Source of the DNA: Axinella damicornis
Lineage: Eukaryota; Porifera; Demospongiae; Axinellida; Axinellidae
Assembly (NCBI GenBank): GCA_963931865.1
Contig: OZ007514.1
Span: 4,807,646-4,871,645 of the forward strand
Direction: 5' to 3'
DNA: 64,000 nucleotides
Shown here piece after piece: positions 35,501 to 49,614 of this stretch; the stretch's first letter is position 1, and each line of letters begins with the position of its first letter. Under the pieces are notes generated by a model that saw only the letters and a list, made by a program, of their open reading frames with translations, made no database searches and was not told the origin of the DNA. The position numbers and the translations under genes were made by a program.

Positions 35501-38500
35501 GATCTACATGTAGTGGGATGACCGGTTACCTCACAGGTTCTGTAAGGTGAGAGACATCTTTACCTGGCTACACTGTTACGGGAGGTGCGTGATTGGGACG
35601 AAGTATCCGGAAGCAGTCAAGGAGTTGATGGCCTATATGATACAATCGTACGGGTATGTCCAGATTTGGGAGGCTTGCCTAGTTACGATGCTGGCTTCAG
35701 GCGTCAGGCTCTTTGTTCAACAGTCATAGCTGTTGCTGAAGAAAAATGCCCTGCCATGCTACCCAAAGCAAGAGCAGTGTACATCAAGTTCGTACGCACC
35801 TTTTCTGCCTTTGCAAAGTGCCACCATATTTACAACGGGCGTGGGGCAACAGATGATGATATTAAGAAGCTAGGTATGTGTACACAATAAACTACACTTT
35901 TTGTGAACGTGCTTTGAACAATACACCTCCATATTTGTGTTTGCAGAGATGAACATCCAAGACTTCATGGAGGTGTATAGAGAAAAGTTCCCTGAGGCAA
36001 CCATATGCATACTCCCAAAGATGCATATATTGGAAGACCATGTCATCCCATGGATGAAACAATGGCAGATTGGTGCGGGTTTAATGGGGGAGCAAGGGGC
36101 GGAAAGCATACATGCCCACTTTCAAAACTTGGAGAGGACGTATGCGGGCATTCCAAATGCTGTGAAGCGGATGGAGTGCATCATGAAAGAGCACTACATT
36201 GAGACGGCTCCATCTACAGCCAGTCTCTGTCCGCCCCAAGTGAAACGGCGTAAAATTGATCATGACTCAACAGACTAACCCACTCATACATGTTATAATA
36301 GTCATGGGAGGCCCAGAAAACAATATATAATAATACTTTGGGCGCAGCTATCCAAGCTGCTATTAGAACTCTGGACGCTTTAAGTTGCCACCAACATTCG
36401 CCCGTTTCCGCTTAATAACTCAGCGATCCCTTGGTGTATTTTCTCCGGGTTTTCACGACCTGGTTCAGCACAACGCCATTTTCTTAACCACGTGCTTAGC
36501 ATGACCTTTAGCCTTTTGTGAGGGGTGCTGTGTCATGAAAATTGCGACCCCTGAATGTTGCTATGTGCAGTTGCTATGCGTGGAGAAATTTTTCTCGCAC
36601 TCACTTGGTACAACTAAATGTCCGCGTCATAACGTAATGAAACAGCCGTGTCATATACTCTTCGATTCAGTAGGAGGACACGAAGAGTAGCAGTGGGAGA
36701 GTCGAGACAGGAGAGAGAAGGCGAACTGTGACAGCGCTGGAACGGCAAAGGTGTAAGAATAGCACGAAGACAGCATGGGGCGCATGAGTACAGACACAAG
36801 GGCAAGGGTAGTGCACTTGTGGAGGGCTGGATTCTCAGTCATGAACATAAGAGACAGACTACGCGAGGAATTAAGGGATCCCAATATCAAGGCAGTCACT
36901 ATACTTCTTGTTGAAAAAATACCAACAAACTATGTGCATAGGTGATGGAAAGTGAGCACCAAGGAGGAGGCACTTGGGCAATCAACACTTCCGATGAAGC
37001 TATGGAAGCAAACCGCGAGCTGACTTCCTGGCAATTCCATGGCATGGTTGTCGACTTGAGTGTCTCTGTTAGTACCATAAGGAGGGCACGTCAAGCACTT
37101 GGCTGGAACTCCAAAAAGACCCGGTATTGTGCACTGATCAGTGAAATAAACAAAGAAAAGCGGATGACACGGTGCCTATATAGATCGTTTTGCCGAGGGA
37201 GATCTAGAACTCTCTGATGTGATTTGGACAGATGAAAGCTCGATCCATCTCGAGTCTCACCGCAAAACTGTATACCAGAAGCGAGGCCAACCAATCCAGC
37301 TAGCCGGAAGACCCAAACACCCACCAAAGATTCATGTTTGGGGGGAATATCCGCTAGGGGTGCTACTCCTATCGTCATGTTCACGGGGATACTCATAGCA
37401 ACCAGATATACGAGGATACTTGATGCTGCTCTAGTACCATTCCTCAAACAGCACTATCCAGATGGACATCGGTTCCAACAAGATTATGCCTCATGTGTCA
37501 ATGTATTTTATTTCTTAGCTGTCTTCTATGTTAATGTGTCATGTACATGTATTATTTTATTTCGGTTAAGCACCAACATATATACAGCAATATGAACGTG
37601 CGCACTCGCGATCGCGAGTACACGTACACGCGCACACTCGCTAAAATTATCCGCGTGTTTACACTCGCGAGTACTCGCGAGTACACACGAGTTTTTACAC
37701 CAGCACTCGCGCGTTAATTATTCGTCACACGCGTGTAAATCACACGCCACACGCGAGTATTTGTTAACTTACATGTAGCTGTGATCTGTACTGTACAAAT
37801 GTACCTTTTCCCGAAAGGGGGCTTTCCCCAGATGCTCCCTCCCCTTTCCCGGCCAAAGATCCTTCCATCTGGTTATTGGAATGCACCAAGTTCTTTGATC
37901 TGGTCTTATACATGTAATGGCTCTTCACTCCCCTGTCAGTTTTGCGGAAACACTGGCCAAAATAATGTGGCTTTGTGCTCTGGCTTGCTGCACGAGGTGC
38001 CACCATGCCAACCACAAAACTTCCCAGCAACTGCAATCGATGGATGGACCATCTCTGCTCTCATAAGAGTAACGAAAATGTCCATTACTGCTGTGGGGAC
38101 AGCTACCCAACGGTCATTGGTTTGACATCAACGATGTGTTTGTTTGTTTGTTTGTTTGTTATAGCCACACCCACTAAGAGCCACTCCCATAAATGGAAAT
38201 CGTTGTGACCTTTCATTTGCGATACTGTAAGCACTCGCAAAGTCCGCAAATATAATGGTAGGTTTACATGTAAATGGTACATTGTATTTCCGTGATCAAA
38301 CGCCACACTTGATTAGTGGCCGCCATCGAATAATAGCCGCACCTCCAGAAGGGCTGATCAAAATATACGCCACCCTTGTTTAGTAGCCACGGCTAGTATT
38401 CGAATAGTCAGCAATCAATCGAAGCACTTTTGTCTAGCCCTTGAGGACCGCAACTATTTCGCTGTGAGCGTGAAGAGACGGTCAGTCATACTGTATTCCC

Positions 38501-41500
38501 AAGAGCTGTCAAAGAGCGTTTGGCATTTTCTGAGGTTGGGGCACGGGGGGCGAGCGATGTGTGACCGGCGAAATCTTTCACGACAGTAATGGCTTTGGCG
38601 TTTCCTACCATTATGTCAGGATAATTATAATGGTACCGCACGGCCCCAAGTCTGAAACAAAACTTCTTGCTTGTGCATACACACTGCTCCAATCCATTTC
38701 CTCACTTCCTTGTTTATGCTGAGTTTAATAAACACTGCCTTTGATTAGTGGCTGCCTGGCGCCCCCAAATAGTAGCTGCAGTAAATCACGTGAGGAAATA
38801 AATAGTAGCCGCGGTGTTTGATCGCGGAAATACGGTGGGTGTATGTACATGTCTATACCTGTTGCTGCTGCTGAAACAGTTTCTGCCAGAAAGGTTCATT
38901 TGATACAATGGGGGGAGGGTGCTGGTTGGATGTGGTGAAGGGGATACGCCCCCAGATACGAATCATCTGGCCTGCAGACAAAACAAAGTGGAGAAAGACA
39001 GACAAATGGATGAACAAGCCATAGAAGTGAAAAATTGTCAAAATTGAACAAAAGAGGCAACATCTCAGGATCTGCAAGGGGGTAAGATCATTTAAAACTT
39101 GGGCCAGAGATACTGTACATGTAACGTAAGCATAACCCCTCAAAAAAAATCAGCTGTTAACTCCTCCAAGGTTTGTGGAAATGCCAACTCTAAAGTATAG
39201 GCCCCTCCTGAACTGTTGTAACACTTTGCTGACTCAGGACAATGGAGTTAAGACTCAGAGAACCTGCTGTACATATGGCACTATACTTGTGTATCAAGTT
39301 TGAGATCTTAACTCCCAGGTTTAGAGAAATGACGACCCTAAAGTATGTTGCGTACTCAGTTGACACGTGAAGATATATCACTGCTGGAATGTTAATTATA
39401 TAGTTTTTTGGGGCGATTGGTCACAAAAGGTGATGGTACATTTCTATCTACTTATTTTGAACAGAGATGTCAGTTTGAAGTTATACACAAGTTTGCCAAA
39501 GAAATCGAAATGTACTCTCTTTGCTGGGAGCACTATGTAGCACAAGTGGTAAACAAACTCCTGAGTGCATGAACTCTTGGTGCAACTACATGTGAACTGT
39601 TCCCATACTGCTTGTAGGCAGGCGAATAGAGTTTAGATTACGGCTCGCTCCAATTAATGCACATGTACATGTAAGGGACATCACAAGCACTAAGGACAAG
39701 TTGACAGTCCAGTCACGACCAACAGCAAGACAAAAACGCTCCACTCCTGACCAAGGTTACATGTATATAGTTTCAGCACAATCACTTCCACATGCAGTGT
39801 ACGAAAGCATCAGCAGTGTTTCATTTCGAAAATTGTTTCTAATTCCCCAGAACCTATGATTCTCAACCATTTCATCTAACCAGTGACTACATGTACAATG
39901 CAGCTAACTGGACTTACCCAGTGGCAGCATGGTTGCATCACAAGCCCTGCGCACCATGAGGTCCATCGTGAAGTAGCCTCCGTCAAACCACTCCTTCATG
40001 TCTGCAGCTGCGAAGGGGCCTGTGGGTTAGGGGGAGGGAGGAAGCAGGGAGGGAGGAAGGAGGAACAAAGAAGTGGGAAGGGAGGAAGTGGGAGGGAGGA
40101 GGGAGGGAGTGGGGAGGGAGGAGAAAGTGGGGAGGGAGGAAGCAGGAAGGGAGGAGGGAGGAGTTGGGAGGGAGGAAGTGGGGAGAGAGGAGGTGGGGAG
40201 GGAGGAAGTGGGGCGGGAGGAGGGAGCAAGTAGGGAGGGAGGAGGGAGGAGGTGGGGAGGGAGGAAGTGGGGTGGGAGGAGGGAGCAAGTAGGGAGGGAG
40301 GAGGTGGGAGGGAGGAAGTGGGGTGGGAGGAGGGAGCAAGTAGGGGGGAGGAGGGAGGAGGTGGGGAGGGAGGAAGTGGGGCGGGAGGAGGGAGCAAGTA
40401 TATAGGGAGGGATGAAGGAGGAATTGGGGCGGGAGGAGGGAGCAAGTAGGGAGGGAGGAGGGAGGAAGTGGGGAGGAGGTGGGGAGGGAGTGAGAGAGGT
40501 AGAGGATTAAGAGAAGACGGTGAGGAAGACAGGAGACAGACATGGAGGGAGAAGGTGGGAGGGGGAAGACAGAAGGTGGGAGGAAGGAAGAGAGAGGGTG
40601 AGAGGGAGGAAGAGCGAGGGTGGGAGGGGGAAGAAAGTAGGTTGGAGGAGAGGTGGGAGGGAAGCGAGAAGGTGGGGGGTGAGGGGGAGGAGACAAGGAA
40701 GGTGGCTTTTCCCGTTCCATAATTCAGAACTGGTCTGGGAAGAAGCAGCAGCAGATGGTCTATCTCACCTTGTATTTCTCCCTGGGGGTCCTTGTACAGC
40801 CACTTATGGAGGTCATCCGGGTTTACTGCCTTTGGGATGGAGGGCTGTGCTGGTGTGGTGGGGAGGGTGCGAGGGTTAGCAGGGGTGGAGGGCTGAGGGC
40901 GAGGAAGGGAAGAGGTGGTGGGGCTGGGAGTGGGGGTATCTTCCTCCTCGGTGGACAGAAGGGCCTCCGCTGCCTACATGTACATGTGCATGTGTGTGTG
41001 TGTGTGTGTGCATTTGTGCGTGTTACATTGTATCAAGAGTTCACTTGGTGTTATCCTCCTCCTCGTACGTGTTTATGTGCGTGCGTGTGCATGTGTGGAA
41101 TGTATATGTACAGTATGAGACACGTGTGTGTTGGTAAGTACAAGTGTGTGGGAATGTGTGCAAGGGAACGAGGCTAGTAATACAGGTACATATACTGTAT
41201 CATCTGCTACTGTGACAATCAAAAGACAGCGACATAAGCATGTCAATAGCATCTGATTCACTGATCATGCCATTTTGGTAATATGCTGTGTGAGCATAAT
41301 TATATGCTCACAGTAGCCATATCGCACAGGTTATAACTGTCTGGTGAGCTGAAGGCCACAGGGTGCAAGGCTAATTAGTTGATGGGAGGCGGGGCTAGGC
41401 GAGCTGCAGGAGGTGGGGTGCAAGGCTAGTTAGCTGATGGGAGGCGGGGCTAGGCGAGCTGTAGGAGGTGGGGTGCAAGGCTAGTTAGTTGATGGGAGGC

Positions 41501-44500
41501 GGGGCTAGGCGAGCTGCAGGAGGTGGGGTGCAAGGCTAGTTAGTTGATGGGAGGCGGGGCTAGGTGAGCTGCAGGAGGTTGTGTGCAAGGCTAGTTAGTT
41601 GATGGGAGGCGGGGCTAGGCGAGCTGCAGGAGGTGGGGTGCAAGGCTAGTAAGTTGATGGGAGGCGGGGCTAGGCGAGCTGCAGGAGGTGGGGTGCAAGG
41701 CTAGTTAGTTGATGGGAGGCGGGGCTAGGCGAGCTGCAGGAGGTGGGGTGCAAGGCTAGTTAGTTGATGGGAGGCGGGGCTAGGCGAGCTGCAGGAGGTG
41801 GGGTGCAAGGCTAGTTAGTTGATGGGAGGCGGGGCTAGGCGAGCTGCAGGAGGTGGGGTGCAAGGCTAGTTAGTTGATGGGAGGCGGGGCTAGGTGAGCT
41901 GCAGGAGGTGGGGTGCAAGGCTAGTTAGTTGATGGGAGGCGGGGCTAGGCGAGCTGCAGGAGGTGGGGTGCAAGGCTAGTTAGTTGATGGGAGGCGGGGC
42001 TAGGCGAGCTGCAGGAGGTGGGGTGCAAGGCTAGTTAGTTGATGGGAGGCGGGGCTAGGCGAGCTGCAGGAGGTGGGGTGCAAGGCTAGTTAGTTGATGG
42101 GAGGCGGGGCTAGGCGAGCTGCAGGAGGTGGGGTGCAAGGCTAGTTAGTTGATGGGAGGCGGGGCTAGGCAAGTTGCAGGAGGTGGGGTGCAAGGCTAGT
42201 TAGTTGATGGGAGGCGGGGCTAGGCGAGCTGCAGGAGGTGGGGTGCAAGGCTACATGTAGTTAGTTGATGGGAGGCTGGGCTAGGTGAGCTGAAGAAAGT
42301 GGGCTACTGTAGGACTAACAGGCTGAAGAAAGAAAGAGACCAGTTAAGGGAGGCGGGGCTAGGTGAGCTGAAGAAAGTGGGCTACAAGCTACTACTGTAG
42401 GACTAACAGGCTGACGAAAGAGACCAGTTGATGGGAGGTGGGGTTAGGGCTAGTTGATGGGAGGTGGTGCTAGGTGAGATGAAGAAACTACTACTAGGTG
42501 GGGCTAGGTGAGCTGAAGAAACTACTACTGCCCTCCCTTGAGAAGTAGTACTACAGGTAAGTGGTATGTATGCAAGAAACTCATGCCTCTCCCCTTGCAT
42601 GTACTCCAACTTCATCCCCCCCCCCCCCCCCCCCCCCCGAACGATATTCTAGATGAAACACTGCACGACATACACCTGTACATGTATACCTCCTCTCCTT
42701 GCGCACATACCTTCTCAATGTGTTTCATGTGCTCATCGTCAGTGCTACTCGGTGAAAACACAGCATCGTCATCCTGATCACATGACATCACATGCCCACC
42801 ACCGGCAACCAAACCATTATCCACTACATCATTAAGTGTCCCAGCAAACACAGCACTTGGCTTGGTTGTCACCAGTGTCTGTCCACCTCCCCCACCACCA
42901 GGTGTCTTCAGTGCAGTAGCCGAGACAGACACAGGCCCAGGTTTTTGCACTGCAGCAGTAGCTTTATACCCAGGGGCTTGCAACGAGGGTGGGGTTGGGA
43001 GGGTAGAGACTGGTATCCCTGTTTTGCAACTGATATCAACTGTCCCGTGCACCTTCCTCCTAAATTCTTCTCTGACTGATGTTGGATTGTTTGGGTTGTC
43101 GTCCTCCACGCTCGTCTTTGAGGGATCTCGGATACCGACACCAAAATTCAAAGGCCTGTTAGTCCTACTTCCACCTGATATGGTGTTCTCCTGCTCCTTG
43201 GGCCAGGCAGTGGTGGTCGTGTTGGGGGAGGGGTCTTGAGGGCGAGAGAGAGGAGGAGAGGAGGAAGGGGGAGGAAGCTGTTGTAACGGTGTTTGGTGCA
43301 GTGGCTCCTGTGTGAGAGTGTCAAGAATACAGTGTACTTTGACATCAAGCAAACATCACACATACCACAATGTATTCATTTGTGAACGAAATTCACAAAC
43401 GTACAGCACTGTCTGGAGCCCAAACTCAACATCTACATGTACATATACTCTTGATGTAGCTAACACTAATCAGATTTCTTCTGTCAAGGCCTTCTGTCGA
43501 GGCTTTCCCCCCTTCCCGCGCCACCGAGGTTTGCTGACTCTCTCCCAGAACGTACCTCTGGTTCACCCACCTCCTCCTCCTCCTCATCCAGTTGCTGCTG
43601 CTCACGGCTTCCTCCCTCCCCAGGAGACTTTGAGGGCTTACCCTGCAGAGGTAATATACATGTACTAAAATTGTTACAGTAGGCTTGTGAACTAGGATAT
43701 ATGCAGACACACACACACATCATACCTGCCTCACCTTGTCTTGAGCAGTAAAAGTGCCTGCAGCATCGAAGGAGCCAACAGCTGACGAGCTGGTTAGGTT
43801 GTCGTCGCTGGCCCACTCGGGAAGCACCTGCCACCTGTGCTCCTTCCCTCGCCAGCCCCGGGACGCCAGGGTAGGGGGACCCTTGCCTGCAGGACACATA
43901 GAAAAGAGCCTATTCCATTCACTTGTACAACGGAAGTCACTGATGAAAAAGGCATGTACTCACATTTGAATTTGCATGCATACATACATCGTATACATGT
44001 AATTGAATGACAGACTTGCATAGATATCAACGGAATGCAGTCATTGAGATTCATGAAGCCAATCAAAGTTGTTGTTTTCTTCTTTTCTTTACGAAATTTC
44101 CCCAGATGGGCAGGATTGGCAGGAAGCAATTAATGCTTATTTGAAGCCTCTCCCGGGAAGGGAAACCAGAAAACCTGGAGAAAAACCCTTCCTAGGTGCA
44201 ACTGGTGGGACTCGAACCTGTGGCCTCTCACACCACGGTCGAGTGCTTTAACCACTTGGCCACACAGTCACACCTGTTGCTGATGATGGAAGAAGCTCCG
44301 AACAGTACGCACTCACAGCCTATATAACTTGCTAAAAGTGAAGTCTAGCTTCTCCAAAACGTTTCTCAACTCAAGTATAGGGACATACAACCCAGGCCTT
44401 TCCTTCGTATACTGCAAGCGATCAAAAACTTGACATGGGAATGGCCTGGGAACGAGGCTACTGCAGAAGCACAGTGGCCTCACCTGGACTGGGTGGAGGT

Positions 44501-45012
44501 GGATGCCGGTAGTTTCCCCACAACGCTGACTCACCCTCGGGGGTAGTGGGACTGCGCCAGTTGCCATCTCGAGCAGCTCTCGACGCTCCCCGACCTACAT
44601 GTACATAGAGAAGCAGACATTAAACAACGTAGCTACTGGTTAGGGAGGGGGATATCCACTCTATTCCTCCTCTCCCAACCCCCCCCCCCCCCCTTCCCTC
44701 GTAAGAACCCTTACCCTTGTCATGTGATACCTACTAGAGCTTGTATATTCATCCCTGCAACATGAAACCAATTGATACATTCACATTAGGAGCATAGGCA
44801 AGTACCAGCTAATACCATATATAGTCAGGGTTTCATACAGGATTTTTTGCTGGGGGGGGGGGGGGGGGGGGACACATGGCAACCCATGCAAGCCCCACCC
44901 CGACCACCGTATTTGCCTGTAAGATGTAGCTAGCACACTTCACTTATTCACTACTTATACTGCTGCATGTCCAACCAGTTAAATATTAAATTTATATTGT
45001 CTTCTGTTTTCT

Positions 45013-45048
<36 letters not shown>

Positions 45049-48000
45049 TCCCAGGGCGCCCCCCCCCCCCCCCCGTATGAAACCCTGATAGTCCCTCGAT
45101 ATTAGGCGCATGCATCTAGATCTACAATGTATATCTCCACAGGAAGGAAATAGATATATCAGTGCTACACTGAATGTGGTCATGACATTTCACATATTCT
45201 GATGCCTCAAGAACAACACACGACTTTCATTTTGTACACCTGCACGACTTTCATTTTGTACACCTGATATATATACGCTGTTGCTTGTATATTGTCCTGC
45301 ACTAGATCATGTGCACATGGAAATTGTTGATCACTGCTCAACAACATATATTTAGAATGCACCAGTAACCAATCTGGTTTGTGCATGCACGGAATTTGTG
45401 CAATCTCAAGACTGTGTAATGCAATCTCAGAATCCAAAATGTGTAATCTTGACATATATATTGCATGAGAGCACTAGCTCCATATAACGCAACCTCAGAA
45501 ATCCGAAACGTGTACCAATGTTGAAATTATTGCATCAAACTCATGTCGATTCTTGAACACTTGGCATATGCTAATGTGACGCTGCACGTGACAGGATGGC
45601 AGCCAGCAGTAGCTGCAGCTTCTTTCCTCAACCTTAGGCCAAACAAAGATGATTACTTGTTTCTCATCAGCATCTGCATCACCATTTTAAACCTGCAGCT
45701 TAAACTGCCATTATGGCCTTCAGAACTGTGACACGCCCCCTATTGCACTGACCAATGAATAACGGCCGCCCACAATGGTCGTTGTTCATAAACACATCTA
45801 CACCACTTACTATGAATAGGTGCAGGAACCACAGCTCCGCCTGAGGCACTGTTTACACAACTCAAACACTTCACCCATCTACATGGAGTTGCTTACTGAC
45901 AAAGGCCTTCCACACCTCCAGTTTTTGATCGCTTGCAGTACGCAAATACTGCAAGCGCTCAAAAACTGGAGGTGTAGAAGGCCTGGGAATGAGGCTATAT
46001 TAACATGATATGTAAGCCTATACTTTGAGGCAGGTACAATCCATGAGCCCATGCAATAGCAGAGAAGCTGCAGTGGGTGCCGGACTTCTAACGTAGACGA
46101 ACGAAAAGGAAGTAGCTGAGCGAGCGAAGTGAGCGAGGATACTTGTATATACATATTTCTGCAACTGCTGATACACTTGATTGTACATTTTGTTGCATTC
46201 ATCAAATAATTGTGGCTGATTTAGTAGATCTCTGGGCAGAGTCTGCTGCTCCCTGAGCTATAGCTGCTGCTTGGCCCCGGTTGCATCCACTTCAGCTGCT
46301 GCTCCGCCCCGGTTGCATCCACTTCAGCTGGTGCTCAGCCCCGGTTGCATCCACTTCAGCTGCTGCTCAGCCCCGGTCGCATCCACTTCAGCTGCTGAAC
46401 GGCCCTGGTCGAATCCGCTTCAGCTGCTGCTCAGCCCCGGTCGAATCCGCTTCAGCTGCTGCTCGACCCCGGATGCATCCGCTCCAGCTGCTGGCCTCAG
46501 ATCGCATCCGCTTCACCTGCTGCTCCTGGATTGTGTCCGATTGCAGCCTCAGCCGTTCTGGAAGGTTCCAGCTCCAGCCCTTGCAATTGCCCATCGTTCC
46601 TCGTTCAATCTTCACAGAGTTCAAGGTTCGGCGGTAGTAGTAAGTACAAAGGTCTTGCATCACTATAGTCAGTCCCACCCCCGACCCGCCCTCTTCCGTC
46701 ACACACAGACAGACACACACACACATTAAAATCTTATGTATTGATGACAGAATTGCCAACACAGTTGCCTCAAATGAGCAAGTCTCCCCATCTCAAGTTA
46801 GTTGGGGATATTCTCACACGCCACCTGTATGTAGTCGTCATGGTTACCTGTAGGAGGGAACCCGCTCCCTCTCCCCTCCGGTGCCACGCCTCCCCAGGGG
46901 GCCTCCCCACCCCCACGGTAGTAGTAGCCTCCTGGCGGTGCCGCTCTCTCCACTCCACTGAACTCCTCGTAGCTGGAACTGCGATGGTATCCCCCCTCGC
47001 CCCGCCCTCGGCCTGAGGAAGGGTTGGTGGTGTGCAACGAAAGGTACATGTATTTCTATATTACATTACTTTATGACCACATCAAAGAAAAGTGCAGCGG
47101 CCATGCTTTCTTGCCCCCTTCACATGTTCACTGCCCAAATGGATGGATACGGTTGAGGCTCATCTGGATATGCACTGGGTCTTGTATCATCATAGTCTTG
47201 GCCCCAGACCCAAACCAACCCCAGTGCGGATCGCTTCCAGTATCACGCACGATCTGCGCTGGGGTTGGCTTGGCTCTGGGACCGGGACTAGTATTATCAC
47301 TGTGGTGGCTGCATGCCTGATGGAGTACAGTGCTTTGCAGCTTTCTTGCAACGTCCAATTACAACAGCGCCAACGGTATTAACCAATCAAATTGAAGAAC
47401 TATTTGCATTCTGCTTGCTGATTGGCTGATACAGTTGACGCTCTGTTGGCCGGATTTTGCAAGAATGCTACAAAGCGCTGTATCACAATGCATGTATCAA
47501 TTGCACAAACATAGCAGATATGTGAGAAGCAACAAACGTGTGGTATCACCATACAGGCCATGTGTGTGCTATATAGTGCATCTATACAATGCAGCGTAAT
47601 TAATGCTTCCAGGAATGTCTGAATGCGGAGTGTGTGCATGTGATGCACAGGTATGCACAAGCACTTCAAGGAAAACAGATTCCTTTGAGCATGAGCTTCT
47701 TGCTTGTCTGGTTACTGTATATGCGCATGAACACTAACAGTGGAACCCCGATAACACAGTGAACTTCGACTGTGTACAAATCACAGGTTTTTCCCTGAAA
47801 GTAAAACTTCAGGACAATACATACACGTAGGCAGTGGAATGAGGAGGGGGAGGGAGGGGGAGGGAGGGGGAGGGGGAGGGAGGGGGAGGGAGGGGGAGGG
47901 AGGGGGAGGGAGGGGGAGGGAGTGAGGGGGAGGGAGGGGGAGGGGGAGTGAAGGGGAGGGAGGGGGGGGAGGGGGAGGGAGGGGGAGGGGACAGAGGGGG

Positions 48001-49573
48001 AGGGAGGGGGAGGGAGGGAGGGGGAGGGATGGGGAGGGAGGGGGAGGGAGGGGAAGGGGACAGAGGGGGAGGGAGGGAGGGAGGGGGAGGGATGGGGAGG
48101 GAGGGGGGTACTTGTCCCCACAACATGAGAGAAGAAGGGAACTGCTCCCAGAAAAAGAAGTGTCAATATGAGAATTAATTGTAGGGTGTGATCGCCGTTG
48201 TATACATGTACATGTACATTTATACCATGGTGGCGAAGTTGTGAGTGCTTCAAAAAAATTCATTTTCCCTTCATTTAGCATCCACTGCTCACTTCAAGAG
48301 CTTATGGAGGTCTAGGAGGAGAGTGGACGTCCTATAACTCTGCGCTGGAAACCCAGCTATATAGCATGTACTACTGAGGAGGGGTGGCTCATCATTCCTG
48401 GTCTCCTCCTCCAATGGAATACCAGAAAAGGATCAAGGCTATAGGGACCGGTGCACATGCACACAGCTCACCTCTCCCTGCCCTCCCACCCCTCACTGGC
48501 TCACCTCTCCCTGCCCTCCCACCCCTCATTGGGTAGTAGCCTCCCCGACCTCCGGATCTTATCCCGTACACTGTTTCACTGTTCACCCCTCCAGAGAGCG
48601 CCATCTGTGTATATACATGTATATAATATTATGTGTGTGTACATGTATCATGTTATAGCATGCCACGTACATGTACATGTCCATATACAAGTGTGTATTT
48701 TTTTCAACTATACAACTTACATGTACATACAGTGTATGCATATGAATGTGTTGTGTATGCTTGTGCACAATGTAGATTGAGAGGGGGGACAAGTAACTTC
48801 ATTCCCAGGCCCCGCCAAGCTTTTCGGAAAAGTGGGAGAGGTCCTTCCCCACGTGAGCATGACACTCCACATACATGCACATATGGTAAAATGTACACAC
48901 ACACACCTTCACATGAGTCTGCACATCTATAGCCTCGTTCCCAGGCCATCTCCCACTCCGTTATTAGTCGCATACGTGACCTTTGAACTGCCCTACTGAA
49001 ACCTGCTCCTCCTGCACTTTCGGTTGGGCAGTTCAAAGGTTACGTATGCGACTAAAAGTGGAGCGGGAGACAGCCTGGGAACGAGGCTACGTACACGCAT
49101 ACATGTACATGTACATGTACAATGTATGTACACCTCACACACACACATATACGCATACATTGTAGCATAGATTACGCTCTATTATCTATGATTGTAGACA
49201 CGTATACACACATCTCCACACACATGCTCACACACCCACACACACACACACACACACAACTCCCCTCACAGGCTCACACTCACACACCTGCTCCTCCTCC
49301 GACATGGGCATGAAGGACAGAGGCACCAGCACCTGGGTACGTGTGATGGGGGGGAAACTGGGCATGTCTGGAGGGGCGGTTAAATCATCAGTGTACAGCT
49401 GCAGGAGCTCTTCCCGGCCATAGCGGTGCTCGGCCAGCTGGAACCTCTTCCCAAGGCTGGCGGTGGGTGTGGAGGGGGTAGGGAGTTTGGAGGGCGAGGT
49501 GGAGCTGTTTGCGTTGGTGTTACCGCCACTCCCTCCCCTGTTCCCACCTGAGAGGGTGCGGAGCCTGGAAGAG

Positions 49574-49614
<41 letters not shown>

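Noticed and set aside
37781..38125. 114-codon plus-strand frame with several Cys
   Set aside because: No recognisable family, overlapping frames of similar length on the other strand, and adjacent repeat sequence; left unannotated as a gene.
39983..40720. 245-codon Pro/Ser/Leu-rich frame on the minus strand
   Set aside because: It is the polypyrimidine intron between the GYF-domain exons; only its last residues belong to neighbouring exon sequence.
41360..42290. CRISPR-like array (regular repeats)
   Set aside because: Units are contiguous with no unique spacers, and the genome is eukaryotic; it is a minisatellite.
44105..44275. Possible functional tRNA gene
   Set aside because: A and B boxes are present but the acceptor stem does not pair and a non-tRNA body follows; a second similar copy shows it is a SINE.
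47666..48281. Proline-rich minus-strand frames
   Set aside because: Translation of the GGGGGAGGGA tract; no domain and no start context.
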